The translations under genes and the position numbers were made by a program. Positions 1 through 9,293 of a stretch of 64,000 bases of DNA are shown here, piece by piece (position 1 is the stretch's first letter; each line of letters opens with the position of its first letter). The notes below the pieces were generated by a model, which saw only the letters and a list, made by a program, of their open reading frames with translations, had not been told where the DNA came from and did no database searches. Source of the DNA: Thermosynechococcaceae cyanobacterium MS004 (GTDB lineage Bacteria; Cyanobacteriota; Cyanobacteriia; Thermosynechococcales; Thermosynechococcaceae); assembly GCA_022402525.1 (NCBI GenBank), contig JAKRSB010000146.1:1-64000 (forward strand), in the 5' to 3' direction.

Positions 1-129
1 AAAAGGATATGCTTTACAGGCGTTCTAGACCTTTTTATAAAGCAACAACTCTATTAGCGCCTTGCAAAAGGATTTGTACGTTCAAACACTTTGCCTTCCG
101 GAGAGGGGGTGAGCAGCTCGTATTACGGA

Positions 130-516
130 CTAGGTGATTTTGACAATGCTGCGGTTAACGGCCTTCAGGTAGCTACGGCACTGGGGACAGCGCTTACCCA
201 TAGGCGGTACCACGAGCGATCGCCCACAGGTGGGACAAGCACCACGGGCGATCGACCACTGAAGGCCAATGCCAACTGCAATCAAAGTCACCCAGGCGGG
301 CAAAATTCCCCAGAGCCAAGGGCGCGGCACCTGGGGCAGCACGATCAGAATAGAGGCTAGGGTGAGCGTGGTTAGGGTTCCCCAAGCCACACCGCCAAAA
401 ATCCGCATCCCTGTGGTGAAGGGCAGATCTTGTTCTGAATGGTTTTGCTCTGGATGGTCTTGTTCCACAGGGTCTGCTTTGGGATATTTTTTGCGGGAAG
501 GCTTGGAGGAGGGCAT
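130..516 (-). CDS. small membrane protein with C-terminal zinc ribbon
   Basis: About 128 residues; no named family recognised. A polar N-terminus of some 35 residues contains a short DHPEQNHSEQD repeat. Two hydrophobic helices follow, around residues 40-60 and 70-90. The C-terminus has a CPTCG ... CPQC pair about 15 residues apart, a typical zinc-ribbon knuckle. A GTG directly precedes the ATG chosen here. This is probably a membrane-anchored zinc-ribbon protein of unknown role, with the ribbon on the cytoplasmic side by inference. It is divergent from the downstream glucokinase. Confidence 0.7.
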   Translation of the reverse strand: MPSSKPSRKKYPKADPVEQDHPEQNHSEQDLPFTTGMRIFGGVAWGTLTTLTLASILIVLPQVPRPWLWGILPAWVTLIAVGIGLQWSIARGACPTCGRSLVVPPMGKRCPQCRSYLKAVNRSIVKIT

Positions 517-690
517 CACAAAACTCTGAACGCTGAATCTGAAGGGAGACGCGCACCAGCGCGTTATAAATCTGGGGGACTACAAATCTAGGGTGCTTTT
601 CTAGGGCGCAATAAATCCTAGAGAGCGATAAATCTGGGGCTATATAAATTCTGTACTATCATATCGGTGCAGATCGACGGTTTGACAAAT

Positions 691-1701
691 ATGGTGCGGC
701 TACTGGCAGGAGACATTGGCGGAACAAGTACGCGGCTTCGCTTAGTAGCATTTGAAGAGGAGTCTTATACTGCACCAGAGTCTGGGCTACTTTACGAACA
801 GCAATACCCCAGCGCCGACGCCGAACACCTCAATTTAATTGTGAAGCAGTTTTTGCAGGAGGCCAATAGCCCGCTGCCCATTGCTGCCTGCTTTGCGATC
901 GCAGGCCCCGTCAAAAACGACACCGCTCAAGTCACCAACCTGCCCTGGGAGCTAGATGCACGGCAAATGGAAGCTGATCTGGGCATCAAAACCATTCGGT
1001 TGATTAATGATTTTGCTGGCATTGGCTACGGTATTCCCGCACTCCAGCCAGCAGATCTCGTTGTGCTGCAAGATCGGCCTGCAGTGGCCAACGCAACGAT
1101 CGCCGTTTTGGGGGCTGGCACGGGGCTGGGCGAAGCCTTACTGGTGTGGCAAAAAAAACGCTACGAGGTACTCGCCACGGAGGGCGGCCACACAGACTAT
1201 GCGCCGCGCACCGACCTAGAAATTGGTCTGCTTCAATTTTTGCGATCGCGCCACAGACGGGTTTCAGTGGAGCGAGTAGTGTCTGGTCAGGGCATTTTTG
1301 CGATCTACGAATATTTACGCTCCATTCCTGGGGCTTCCCCCTCTCCTGTAGTCGAGGCCCAGATCCTCAAAGAAGATCCCTCCGCCGTGATTGCTCAGCA
1401 GGCACTAGCCGATGGCGACCCACTCTGTGTACAGGCACTCGATTTATTTGTGGCCAACTATGGGGCAGAGGCAGGGAACCTTGCCCTCAAAAGCTTGCCC
1501 TACGGCGGGCTATATCTGGCAGGTGGGGTGGGCACTAAAATTTTGCCGAAGCTACAAAATGGACTGTTTCTCGAACATTTTTTAGAGAAGGGTCGGATGC
1601 GCCCCATCCTTGAGAGCCTTCCCGTCTCGCTGATTACCAATACCAATGTGGGTCTGATTGGCGCAGAGCGCTACGCCCAAACCCTTATCCAGCCGGACTA
1701 G
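691..1701 (+). CDS. glk: glucokinase (ROK-independent, Glk/PF02685 type)
   Basis: ATP-dependent glucokinase that phosphorylates glucose to glucose-6-phosphate in the cytoplasm. The N-terminus carries the phosphate-1 motif LLAGDIGGTSTRL. A central INDFAGIGYG segment holds the catalytic Asp, followed by the adenosine/phosphate motif GAGTGLGEALL and the EGGHTDYAP segment. Length (336 residues) is usual for the family. An in-frame GTG at 667 would add eight residues, but the ATG at 691 puts the phosphate loop at the expected distance from the N-terminus. It is transcribed alone, and its stop overlaps a weak minus-strand ORF by 17 bp. Confidence in the function is high. Confidence 0.93.
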   Translation: MVRLLAGDIGGTSTRLRLVAFEEESYTAPESGLLYEQQYPSADAEHLNLIVKQFLQEANSPLPIAACFAIAGPVKNDTAQVTNLPWELDARQMEADLGIKTIRLINDFAGIGYGIPALQPADLVVLQDRPAVANATIAVLGAGTGLGEALLVWQKKRYEVLATEGGHTDYAPRTDLEIGLLQFLRSRHRRVSVERVVSGQGIFAIYEYLRSIPGASPSPVVEAQILKEDPSAVIAQQALADGDPLCVQALDLFVANYGAEAGNLALKSLPYGGLYLAGGVGTKILPKLQNGLFLEHFLEKGRMRPILESLPVSLITNTNVGLIGAERYAQTLIQPD

Positions 1702-1969
1702 TGCCTTTGATACGGTCAAGACGGGACTGTACCCTGTGTCGTAGGCTGCTCCGGACACTACACAGCGTCTGAAACTCTGCACACAGCTCGGCTTTATGAG
1801 CCCAGAGCGGCTCCAGCGGCACCTTGAATACCCATGATGCAGAGTAGCTGCTTGAAACATTAACCCCCAGCGCTGTTTTGAGCAAATAGGCTCCATAGAA
1901 AAGAACCAAAGCACTCATGAATGCTGGAGTGATGTGACGGAACCCTAATCGTTTGGTTGGCAGTTTCAT
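1685..1969 (-). CDS. hypothetical small membrane protein
   Basis: A 94-residue reading frame with one probable membrane helix (PAFMSALVLFYGAYLLKTAL, residues 15-34) and a basic C-terminus. No family recognised and no clear ribosome-binding site before the ATG. It lies in an otherwise empty 400-bp gap and is convergent with glk, overlapping its last 17 bp. The composition looks protein-like but coding is not certain. Confidence 0.33.
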   Translation of the reverse strand: MKLPTKRLGFRHITPAFMSALVLFYGAYLLKTALGVNVSSSYSASWVFKVPLEPLWAHKAELCAEFQTLCSVRSSLRHRVQSRLDRIKGTSPAG

Positions 1970-2105
1970 GGGCGATCGCTCAGAATTTTGAGTAGTTTAC
2001 TTGAGTCGCTGCATCTGAGATGTCCATTCTGGATCAATTCTTCTAAAACTGCCATTATCTCCAGCGATCGCTGCCCCATAGAGGAAAAACCTATAGGCCA
2101 CACAC

Positions 2106-2723
2106 ATGAACTACGAAGCCCATTGCCGATGGATGAGACAGGCGATCACCCTCGCTAACACTGCGGGAGTGGCAAAGGAAGTTCCGGTTGGGGCTGTCGT
2201 GGTAGACGCTCAGGGCAACCTTGTGGGAGCCGCTGAAAATCGACGAGAGCGCGACCAAGACCCTACGGGGCACGCGGAAATATTGGCGCTACGGCAGGCC
2301 GCCCAGACCCTAGGCCGATGGCAGCTCCAGGACTGCACCCTCTACGTCACCCTAGAACCTTGTCCCATGTGCAGTGGAGCCATCATTCAGGCACGCATCG
2401 GCCTGGTGGTCTACGGCGCTGATGACCCCAAGACGGGCGCAGTTCGTACCGTCCTGAACCTGCCGGACAGCGCGGCTTCCTTTCATCGACTTAAAGTGCT
2501 GGGCGGCATCTTAGAAGCAGACTGTCGGCAGCAGCTTCAGACATGGTTTGTGCAGCATCGTCAAGGCTCTGCTAGTCAAGGTTCTGTGGGTCAAAGCTCT
2601 GCTAGTCAAGAGTCTGCTAATCATCCTTCCCAAACAGCCCATTCAGGAATCCGGACACCACGGACAGCACCAAGGAGCCCAGCAAAGCAGGCAGAAAACC
2701 CTCAATCTCAAAACCAGGACTAA
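2106..2723 (+). CDS. tadA: tRNA-specific adenosine deaminase TadA
   Basis: Deaminates A34 to inosine in tRNA-Arg(ACG), an essential wobble modification. The cytidine-deaminase-like core shows the zinc ligands HAEI (with the catalytic Glu) and PCPMCSGAI. The fold ends near LQTWFVQHRQ, about residue 152. The protein then continues for some 50 residues. First come four imperfect copies of a 15-bp unit (Gly-Ser-Ala-Ser-Gln type). The rest is read from DNA that is the 3' end of the opposing PF04020 gene. Related enzymes usually stop near 150-170 residues, so this tail is probably unconserved. Confidence 0.92.
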   Translation: MNYEAHCRWMRQAITLANTAGVAKEVPVGAVVVDAQGNLVGAAENRRERDQDPTGHAEILALRQAAQTLGRWQLQDCTLYVTLEPCPMCSGAIIQARIGLVVYGADDPKTGAVRTVLNLPDSAASFHRLKVLGGILEADCRQQLQTWFVQHRQGSASQGSVGQSSASQESANHPSQTAHSGIRTPRTAPRSPAKQAENPQSQNQD

Positions 2724-2964
2724 AGGCACTGGCCACCCAGATTGTGAGGGCATTGACGACAAAGGAAAACAGCCCCAGGGTCAAAATGGTGATCGGCAGG
2801 GTGAGCAAAAACAGCACCGGACGAACAATGGCGCTCACCAGTCCAATGACGACCGCTGCAATCACGGCGGCGGCCACGCTCTCAACCTTAAAGCCTGGGA
2901 TGATGTAGGTGGTGATTAAAAGCGAGACGGCTGTAATCAGCCAGGTGGTAATAAACCGAGGCAT
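2617..2964 (-). CDS. PF04020 (phage holin-like) four-helix membrane protein
   Basis: About 115 residues, nearly all hydrophobic, forming four membrane helices: WLITAVSLLITTYIIPGF, the VAAAVIAAVVIGLVSAIV stretch, LFLLTLPITILTLGLFSFVV, and ALLGSLVLSVVSGFLNGLF. The pattern and the IIPGF, IVRPV and LPITILTLGLF signatures match PF04020. That family is called 'phage holin' but is widespread in bacterial chromosomes with no proven lytic role. The ATG at 2964 is preceded by GAGGG; a TTG at 2979 is an alternative. The last 107 bp overlap tadA in antiparallel orientation. Confidence 0.82.
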   Translation of the reverse strand: MPRFITTWLITAVSLLITTYIIPGFKVESVAAAVIAAVVIGLVSAIVRPVLFLLTLPITILTLGLFSFVVNALTIWVASAFSPGFEIEGFLPALLGSLVLSVVSGFLNGLFGKDD

Positions 2965-3257
2965 CGCATTATCCCTCAAGATAGGTTCCTAGAATGGGTT
3001 CATAAAAGACGCTGATCAAAAAGAGGCCGATAAAATTGATCGAACACGATCGCGCTGAACCCCTGAGATCTGTACTAGGGTAAAGAAGTCAGACAAATTT
3101 TGTGCCTGAATTCATTAGCCGACCCTCTCTTACAGGCCATGATTTTACAGGCCATGATGTATAGGTCTATGTTTAGTCTATTCTTTCTGGCCGAGCCTTT
3201 TGGCCAATGGACTAAGCTGGACTTGGATTTTTCCCCGCCCTGAATTTTGATAAAAGC

Positions 3258-4637
3258 GTGAGAAGTGGAGTGCCTCAATCGGTAAGCGTAAACACTGGGG
3301 AGAAAACTACTGAGGATGTAGCCTCAGGAGTGTTACAAGTCTCCCCAGTTCAAGACCTGTTATTAAAAGTTCTGCCCGCCCAGCAAATCCTGCCCATTGA
3401 GCACTGGCCTGCGGGGCTGGACTCACAGGTGAAGGCTGTCTGCTTAGACCAGATTCCCGCTCATCTGGCGCTCCCTCAGACAACTCAGGAGCTTGCTGCC
3501 GTCATGGCTTTAGCCCATCAGCAGCAATGGCGGATATTGGTTGTGGGTCAGGGCTCAAAGTTAAGCTGGGGGGCATTGGCTCACAAGATTGATCTGGTGG
3601 TCAGCACCCAGGAGCTGAATCGCCTCGTTGACCATGCCGTTGGGGATATGACCGTGACGGTTGAGGCGGGAATGCGGTTTGCTAAGCTACAAGCGCTGCT
3701 TGCCCAGCACAACCAGTGGCTCCCCCTTGACCCCACCTATCCAGACCAAGCCACTTTGGGGGGTATTTTGTCCACCCGCGATGCAGGCTCCTTGCGGCAT
3801 CGGTATGGCAGCCTGCGGGATCTGTGCTTGGGACTGAGCTTCGTCCGCTCTGACGGTCAAATTGCTAAAGCCGGCGGGCGGGTGGTCAAAAACGTGGCTG
3901 GGTATGACCTCATGAAGCTCTTTTCAGGTGCTTACGGCACTTTGGGCATTGTGACGGAAATCACGCTGCGGGTCTATCCGCTCTTAGAAAAGACCGATAC
4001 GGTTCTGGTTTCGGGCAGTCCAGCGACGATCTCAGCGCTGGCCCAGGAACTTCTCCAGTCGACCCTAACGCCCGTCATTCTAGATATCCAAGCAAACAGT
4101 CAAACCGAGGAGATGACGCTTAAGGCTCAGTTTCAAAGCCTGCCGGAGAGCGTTTCTGCCCAAATTGAACGGGTTCAGGCAATGGCGAAGGGGCGATCGC
4201 TTAGGGTTGTAGCGCCAGAGGATGATGCTCAGGAGACAGCCTTGCCGAATTCAATCCGGTGTCAGGTGGGTGTTTTGAGTGCAGAGGCTGTTTCTAGCTT
4301 GGCGTGGTTTCGGCAGGTTGCGGCGGAGCAAAATCTCTCTATGCAGGGCAAAATCTATGCAGGGAGTGGATTAGGGCAACTGCACCTAACGGGACATCTG
4401 ACGGGAGATGAAGCTGCGTTAGACGAAGCTGCTTTAAAAGATGTCTTGCGGAAATGGCGATCGCACTGTAAGGCATCCAGCGGGTTTTTGTCAATTTTAG
4501 AAGCGCCGATCACGCTCAAGCAAACTCTCGATGCTTGGGGATATTCAGGCAACGCCTTGGGCGCTATGCGTAAACTCAAAGAACAGTTTGACCCCCAGGG
4601 GTTACTCAATCCAGGTCGTTTTGTAGGGGGCATTTGA
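3258..4637 (+). CDS. glcE: glycolate dehydrogenase FAD-binding subunit GlcE
   Basis: FAD-linked oxidase (FAD_binding_4) subunit of glycolate dehydrogenase, which oxidises photorespiratory glycolate to glyoxylate. The FAD fold is visible in VVGQGSKLSWG (about residue 98), DPTYPDQATLGGILSTRDAG (about 157) and GGRVVKNVAGYDLMKLFSG (about 213). The C-terminus FDPQGLLNPGRFVGG is the usual end of the family. GTG starts occur at 3258 and 3270. The stop TGA shares one base with the ATG of glcF, so the two are translationally coupled. No glcD gene is in the window, so the catalytic GlcD subunit must be encoded elsewhere. Confidence 0.88.
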   Translation: MRSGVPQSVSVNTGEKTTEDVASGVLQVSPVQDLLLKVLPAQQILPIEHWPAGLDSQVKAVCLDQIPAHLALPQTTQELAAVMALAHQQQWRILVVGQGSKLSWGALAHKIDLVVSTQELNRLVDHAVGDMTVTVEAGMRFAKLQALLAQHNQWLPLDPTYPDQATLGGILSTRDAGSLRHRYGSLRDLCLGLSFVRSDGQIAKAGGRVVKNVAGYDLMKLFSGAYGTLGIVTEITLRVYPLLEKTDTVLVSGSPATISALAQELLQSTLTPVILDIQANSQTEEMTLKAQFQSLPESVSAQIERVQAMAKGRSLRVVAPEDDAQETALPNSIRCQVGVLSAEAVSSLAWFRQVAAEQNLSMQGKIYAGSGLGQLHLTGHLTGDEAALDEAALKDVLRKWRSHCKASSGFLSILEAPITLKQTLDAWGYSGNALGAMRKLKEQFDPQGLLNPGRFVGGI

Positions 4638-6088
4638 TGGCGCTATCTAGCTCAAATTCGCTGGGTTCAAATTCACTGGATTCAAATTCACTGGATTCAA
4701 ATTCACTGGGTTCAAATTCACCGGGGCTTGAAGGGTTTGAGAATCCGGCAGATCCTCTAGAGGCTGGCCTACCCTTTGATAGCCAGCATCCCCCTGAGGT
4801 CAGCGTGATGGATAGCTGTGTGCACTGTGGATTTTGCCTCTCCACCTGTCCTAGCTACCGCGTCATCGGCAAAGAAACCGATTCCCCACGCGGACGCATC
4901 TACATGATGCACGACATCAGCGTGGGCAAAACAACCCTGAACCAAGCTACCGTGCAGCATTTTGACTCTTGCCTGGGCTGCTTGGCCTGCGTGACCACCT
5001 GTCCATCAGGGGTGGAGTACGACAAGCTCATTGCCGATATGCGCCCTCAAATTGAGCGCAACTACCCTCGGAGCGCCTCTGAGAAGCTTCTGCGGCAGCT
5101 CATTTTTTCGATTTTCCCCTATCCCCAGCGGCTGCGCCTGCTGCTGCGTCCGCTGCGGGTTTACCAGCAGATTGGGCTGCAGGGCTGGCTGCGGAAAACA
5201 CCGCTTTTTAAGCAGCTTATGCCCAAAACCCTCGCGGCGATGGAGTCTGTTTTAGCGCCACTCTCCCCTGAAGCGTTTCGAGATTCACTCCCCGCGTTGA
5301 TTCCGGCGCAAGGGACAAAACGCTACCGCGTAGGCATGATTTTAGGCTGTGTGCAGCGCATCTTTTTGCCAGAGGTGAATGCGGCAACGGTGCGGGTACT
5401 GACGGCTAACGGGTGTGAAGTGGCCATTCCTCCAGGGCAGGGCTGCTGTGCGGCGCTCTCCCATCACCAAGGCCAGGAAGAACAGGCCAAAACCCTAGCG
5501 CGACAAATGATAGAGACGTTTGAGGATTCCAATCTGGATGCCATTCTAGTCAATGCGTCTGGCTGCGGCCATACGCTGAAGGAGTACGGCCATCTGCTAG
5601 AAGATGACCCAGCGTACCGCGATCGCGCGATCGCCTTTGCCGCAAAGGTCAAGGATGTGCAGGAGTTTTTGGACGAGGTGGGGTTAACCGCAGATCTTTC
5701 ACCATTACAGGGCGATATCCCCCTGAGCCTGGTCTATCAAGACGCCTGCCACATGCTGCACGGCCAAAAAATTCAGCAGCAGCCCCGCCGCCTGCTTAAA
5801 AAAATCCCCAACGTGAAGCTCCGCGAGCCTGTGGATGCGGCGCTTTGCTGCGGCAGTGCCGGCATTTACAACATTTTGCAGCCAGAGGTGGGAGATGAAC
5901 TGGGGCGTCAAAAGGTGCAAAATCTCACCAACACCAAAGCCCAGGTCATTGTCTCGGCCAATGTGGGCTGCACAATTCAGCTCCGGAAGCACCTAGACCT
6001 ACAGGAACAGCAAACTCCTGTATTTCACCCCATGCAGTTGCTGGACTACGCCATTCGCGGGGAAGCGCTGCCGCTCCAGAAACCCTAA
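4637..6088 (+). CDS. glcF: glycolate dehydrogenase iron-sulfur subunit GlcF
   Basis: Iron-sulfur subunit passing electrons from GlcD/GlcE towards the quinone pool. Two ferredoxin-type 4Fe-4S motifs, CVHCGFCLSTCP and CLGCLACVTTCP, lie in the N-terminal quarter. Two cysteine-rich CCG-type regions follow: PGQGCCAALSHHQG, then DACHMLHGQ with ALCCGSAGIYN. The first 30 residues are odd: an SNSLG/SNSLD repeat made by about five copies of a 15-bp unit, ahead of the conserved MDSCVHC. The ATG abuts the glcE stop, with a one-base overlap. A TTG three bases earlier is less likely as the start. Confidence 0.9.
   Translation: MALSSSNSLGSNSLDSNSLDSNSLGSNSPGLEGFENPADPLEAGLPFDSQHPPEVSVMDSCVHCGFCLSTCPSYRVIGKETDSPRGRIYMMHDISVGKTTLNQATVQHFDSCLGCLACVTTCPSGVEYDKLIADMRPQIERNYPRSASEKLLRQLIFSIFPYPQRLRLLLRPLRVYQQIGLQGWLRKTPLFKQLMPKTLAAMESVLAPLSPEAFRDSLPALIPAQGTKRYRVGMILGCVQRIFLPEVNAATVRVLTANGCEVAIPPGQGCCAALSHHQGQEEQAKTLARQMIETFEDSNLDAILVNASGCGHTLKEYGHLLEDDPAYRDRAIAFAAKVKDVQEFLDEVGLTADLSPLQGDIPLSLVYQDACHMLHGQKIQQQPRRLLKKIPNVKLREPVDAALCCGSAGIYNILQPEVGDELGRQKVQNLTNTKAQVIVSANVGCTIQLRKHLDLQEQQTPVFHPMQLLDYAIRGEALPLQKP
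4653..4724 (+). repeat. 15-bp tandem repeat inside glcF
   Basis: About five imperfect copies of TCAAATTCACTGGGT encode the SNSLG/SNSLD stretch near the GlcF N-terminus. The period is a multiple of three, so copy-number change keeps the frame. It lies before the first Fe-S motif, where an unstructured linker would be tolerated. Confidence 0.85.
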
Positions 6089-6146
6089 GAAGGTGCGATC
6101 GCTCCTATCATCAGGCTCAAAATTCGAGCCTCACGATTAGAGAGTC

Positions 6147-7925
6147 TTAGATACTATAGGCTGATCGATTCACGAGATAGACAGCCTCAATGAGGCTTTC
6201 GTCTGGGATAGTGCCTAATAGCTCAGGACTGGTGGGCATCAAGAACGATCGCAACTGCTGTGCAAGCCGCTGGGTGACTTGGGCGCGATCACGGGCAGAG
6301 AGCTGATCTCGACAGCCCAGAAAATTACGCACCGTCAGGTACTGATTCACGGACAGAAGGGTTGGATCGGTCTGCTGGGTCAAGACTTCAACCGTATCTT
6401 CCGTGAGTCGGCTAAAGCGGGTGGGGATGGCTAAGGTCTGCTGCTGCTTGGCAATCTGCTCATCCTGAATCACCAGGGTGCCAGCAGCAAAATCCCCTAA
6501 GCGCTTTTCAGAGCGGTTGAGCATAATGAGCATGAGGCCAATGACAAAAAAGCCTAAATCGATCCAGCCCACAAAGCTGCGCAGGGTCGCCTCGCGAACG
6601 CCAATGGGTTGGCCATCGTCCCGCACCACGCGAATGTGGGAAATCTGTTTACCGGGGGTTTGGCCGCGCCGGAAGGTTTCGCAGTAGATAAAGTAGCCGT
6701 TGGCCACTACAAACCCGATCAGGGTGGCGATCGCCCCTGCCCAAAGGTTGAGGTCGTCGGTGGCAGAATCAGGGAACTGATCGGTCAGGAAGGGGAACAG
6801 CACGTAGCCGTAAATCAGCGCCCCAATAAAGACAAGCGCCGTTAACAGCAGGTACAAAATCACCTGATCAATCATCCAGGCTAGGGCACGACTGCCAGGG
6901 CCAGCCAAGGCAAAGTCCAGGGCAATTCCCTCTGGGGTTTGGATGGCAACCCGTCGCAGCCATTGACGCGGGTTGGGGGGGGGAGTGCCGAGGTCAAAGA
7001 TCAGCCCTGACTTGGCGGCAGCGAGGTCGTAGTAGTTGGCGGCTTTGACGGCCTGCCAGAGCGGAAAAAAGAGCACCCCGATCAAAAAGCTCACAAAGGG
7101 CACGACGACATTAACCAGGGAGGCAATAACGGACAGAGGCAGGGTCAGCAAACTGGTTGCAAACATGACCGTGGTAACGCTCCAGCCTTTTCCCTGAGTC
7201 AGTTCCCAGCTTCTCAAGAGCGCTTCTAGGGGCGATCGCTCCGGCTCTAGAACCAGCACGGCATCAAAAAACCAAAGCCGCGCGGCGAGGTAATAGCCGG
7301 TCATCCCTAGTCCCAAAAATAACAGGAGTCCGGCAATCACAGCGCCCAAGGCCAGCGTACCCTGAAGCTGCGGGGTGGCGGCACCATAGAAGCCTTCCCA
7401 GCTCGGCAGAATAACCACAACGGCTAAAGCCGCCACCGCCAGAATGAGGCCGTAGGTCAGCAGCAGCGAAACGCTAAAGAGCATCACGGCGATCGCGTAG
7501 GCCCAGATGCGCCGCTGGATAGTCTGTTTATAGAGTTCGCCCGGTTCGTAGCGGTGGCGTAGGGTATTGACGCCCATGCGCGTCATGATGCCGCCCGTTG
7601 CCGTCATCCACCCCACCGCATAGAGAATAATGGCGATCGCCAGCACACCGCCCACGCCCACCCCAGCCACCACAAAAAAACTTTGGGTGGATAAGAGCGC
7701 ATCTAGGCCAAACCCAAAGGCAAGCCCCAGCCCCAAGAGCAGCACACTACCCACCAGCCCTAGCCCTAGCCAGAGGTGCGCTAGAAAACTGCGGTTAAAG
7801 TAATCACCGAAGTGAAGGCGGGCAAGCTGTATGCCAATGCTGACAATATTGCCAGGACTGAGAACCGAGATAGGGCTATCTAATGGGATGAAGGATTTGG
7901 GGCTAGGGGACTCGTACTCGCTCAC
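6147..7925 (-). CDS. RDD-domain integral membrane protein
   Basis: 592 residues. The N-terminal half (about 30-310) has six or so long hydrophobic segments of no family I can name with certainty. From about residue 335 comes an RDD domain: RALAWMIDQVILYLLL, then FRRGQTPGKQISHIRVV, ATLRSFVGWIDLGFFVIG and SEKRLGDFAAGTLVI. The last 100 residues are polar and cytoplasmic by inference. The GTG start directly follows the stop codon of the S1-domain gene with no spacer, so the pair is probably one transcript. RDD proteins are often linked to transport, but the substrate is unknown. Confidence 0.82.
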   Translation of the reverse strand: MSEYESPSPKSFIPLDSPISVLSPGNIVSIGIQLARLHFGDYFNRSFLAHLWLGLGLVGSVLLLGLGLAFGFGLDALLSTQSFFVVAGVGVGGVLAIAIILYAVGWMTATGGIMTRMGVNTLRHRYEPGELYKQTIQRRIWAYAIAVMLFSVSLLLTYGLILAVAALAVVVILPSWEGFYGAATPQLQGTLALGAVIAGLLLFLGLGMTGYYLAARLWFFDAVLVLEPERSPLEALLRSWELTQGKGWSVTTVMFATSLLTLPLSVIASLVNVVVPFVSFLIGVLFFPLWQAVKAANYYDLAAAKSGLIFDLGTPPPNPRQWLRRVAIQTPEGIALDFALAGPGSRALAWMIDQVILYLLLTALVFIGALIYGYVLFPFLTDQFPDSATDDLNLWAGAIATLIGFVVANGYFIYCETFRRGQTPGKQISHIRVVRDDGQPIGVREATLRSFVGWIDLGFFVIGLMLIMLNRSEKRLGDFAAGTLVIQDEQIAKQQQTLAIPTRFSRLTEDTVEVLTQQTDPTLLSVNQYLTVRNFLGCRDQLSARDRAQVTQRLAQQLRSFLMPTSPELLGTIPDESLIEAVYLVNRSAYSI

Positions 7926-8798
7926 CTACTCTGCTTCGCCTCGCACTTTTTTCTGATAGCGCTCTGCCCGCTGTTCAGCGTCTGCCATGACCTCAGCCAG
8001 CTCCTCTAATACCTCGCCGGGGCGATTCTCTAGCACACTGGTTGAGAGCGAAATTCGCCCGCGCTGCTGATCCAGATCCACCACAATGGCTTTGAGTGCC
8101 GTACCGTTGGGCAACAGGGCACTGACGGAAGAGACGTAGTTTTGGCTAATGTTATTGATGTGCAGCAGTCCACTCACGCCGCCGAGATCGACAAAAGCCC
8201 CAAAGGGTCGGGTATCGGCCACGGTGCCGCTCACAAGCTGGCCAATTTCTAGCTCGGTGATGCGCTGGGCGCGTTTTGCCTGTCGCTGGGAGAGCACCAG
8301 TTTCTTGCGGTCTGGATCGGCTTCTAGAATCACTACCGTGAGCTGCTGGCCAATCAGTTCTTCTTGATTTTCGCGCTGCACCACATGCGATCGCGGGATG
8401 AAGGCTTTGATCGACTTAAAGTTAGCCGTTAGGCCGCCCTTATTGGTGCCCGTCACGCGAACCGTCAGGGTGTGACCAGGTTCGTAGGTTTGAATTTCTT
8501 CCCACAGCGCCTTAATTTCGATCTGGCGGAGCGAGAGCGTCACCTGACCGTCGGCATCCTGGCCGCGAATGATGACCAAATCCAGTTCGGTCTGGAGGGG
8601 CAGCAGATCTTCAAACTTTTGGCCTGCTGCGAGGGTAATTTCCCGCTCCGGCAAAAACGCAGGGGATTTACCGCCAATATCGATGTAGGCACCATCGCTC
8701 TCGTAGCCGGAAACCTTGCCCCGAACCGTTTGGCCTACTTCAAAGGCAAAGTCTTGCTGCTCTAGGGCAAGTAAAAAGTCGTCGTGTGAAAAACTCAA
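7926..8798 (-). CDS. S1 RNA-binding domain protein (small RpsA-like)
   Basis: 290 residues with three S1 domains, at roughly 20-85, 103-165 and 183-250. Each shows the S1 pattern: GQTVRGKVSGYESDGAYIDIG, GHTLTVRVTGTNKGGLTANF and GQLVSGTVADTRPFGAFVDLG. Full-length ribosomal S1 of cyanobacteria is a little longer, and these organisms carry a second, shorter S1-like protein that this resembles. It probably binds mRNA in translation or RNA metabolism. It sits directly upstream of the RDD gene on the same strand and is divergent from the M3 peptidase. Confidence 0.88.
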   Translation of the reverse strand: MSFSHDDFLLALEQQDFAFEVGQTVRGKVSGYESDGAYIDIGGKSPAFLPEREITLAAGQKFEDLLPLQTELDLVIIRGQDADGQVTLSLRQIEIKALWEEIQTYEPGHTLTVRVTGTNKGGLTANFKSIKAFIPRSHVVQRENQEELIGQQLTVVILEADPDRKKLVLSQRQAKRAQRITELEIGQLVSGTVADTRPFGAFVDLGGVSGLLHINNISQNYVSSVSALLPNGTALKAIVVDLDQQRGRISLSTSVLENRPGEVLEELAEVMADAEQRAERYQKKVRGEAE

Positions 8799-9293
8799 GC
8801 TCGTAATCCTAATGTGCTGTGAATAGTGTCCAATGAAACTTGTTGTGATGAAACTTGTGCTGGGAAACTTGTGCTGGGAAACCGTAATGACATGATTCTA
8901 CCCAAGGCGATGGCAGCACTCCAACTCTAGAGACAAGATTTAGGAGACAAATTGATCGGTTCGGGTTGCGCGACCTCAGTTTCCGGCGTTTATAAATCTG
9001 AAGTCTATAGAATAAATAAACGAGAATAGATAAACGAGAGAATCACTGAGTAAAAGAATCACTGAGCAAGATTGTATCGATAACCCGCAAGAATCGCGAT
9101 CAAGCGTGAACCATTGCATCTATATCTAGAGATATCAGAGCATCTATCCAGGAATGCACGCACCAGAAATGCACGCAGAACAATCACGCCGCTTCTCCAT
9201 ACCTTGCACTACCCATTGCGTTACCCATTGCGCTATCGGCTGCGCTTTCAACCTTACCTTAAACAACCCTACAATCTTTGACGCTGAGAGTTT
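8799..9293. other. 495-bp divergent intergenic region
   Basis: No gene seen. It lies between the S1-domain gene (minus) and the M3 peptidase (plus) and should hold both promoters. It contains several short imperfect tandem duplications, including GAAACTTGTGCTGG at about 8855-8882, ATAAACGAGA at about 9016-9040, AGAATCACTGAG at about 9040-9067, and a duplicated TTACCCATTGCG-type unit near 9205-9235. No known operator recognised. Confidence 0.6.

Noticed and set aside
1-129. Possible gene end or regulatory RNA at the left edge
   Set aside because: No frame, hairpin or motif could be recognised in this short stretch.
3075-3278. 67-codon minus-strand frame upstream of glcE
   Set aside because: Overlaps the glcE start region and contains a short duplication (ATTATGGCCTGTAA type) that creates MACKIMACK; no sign of a real protein.
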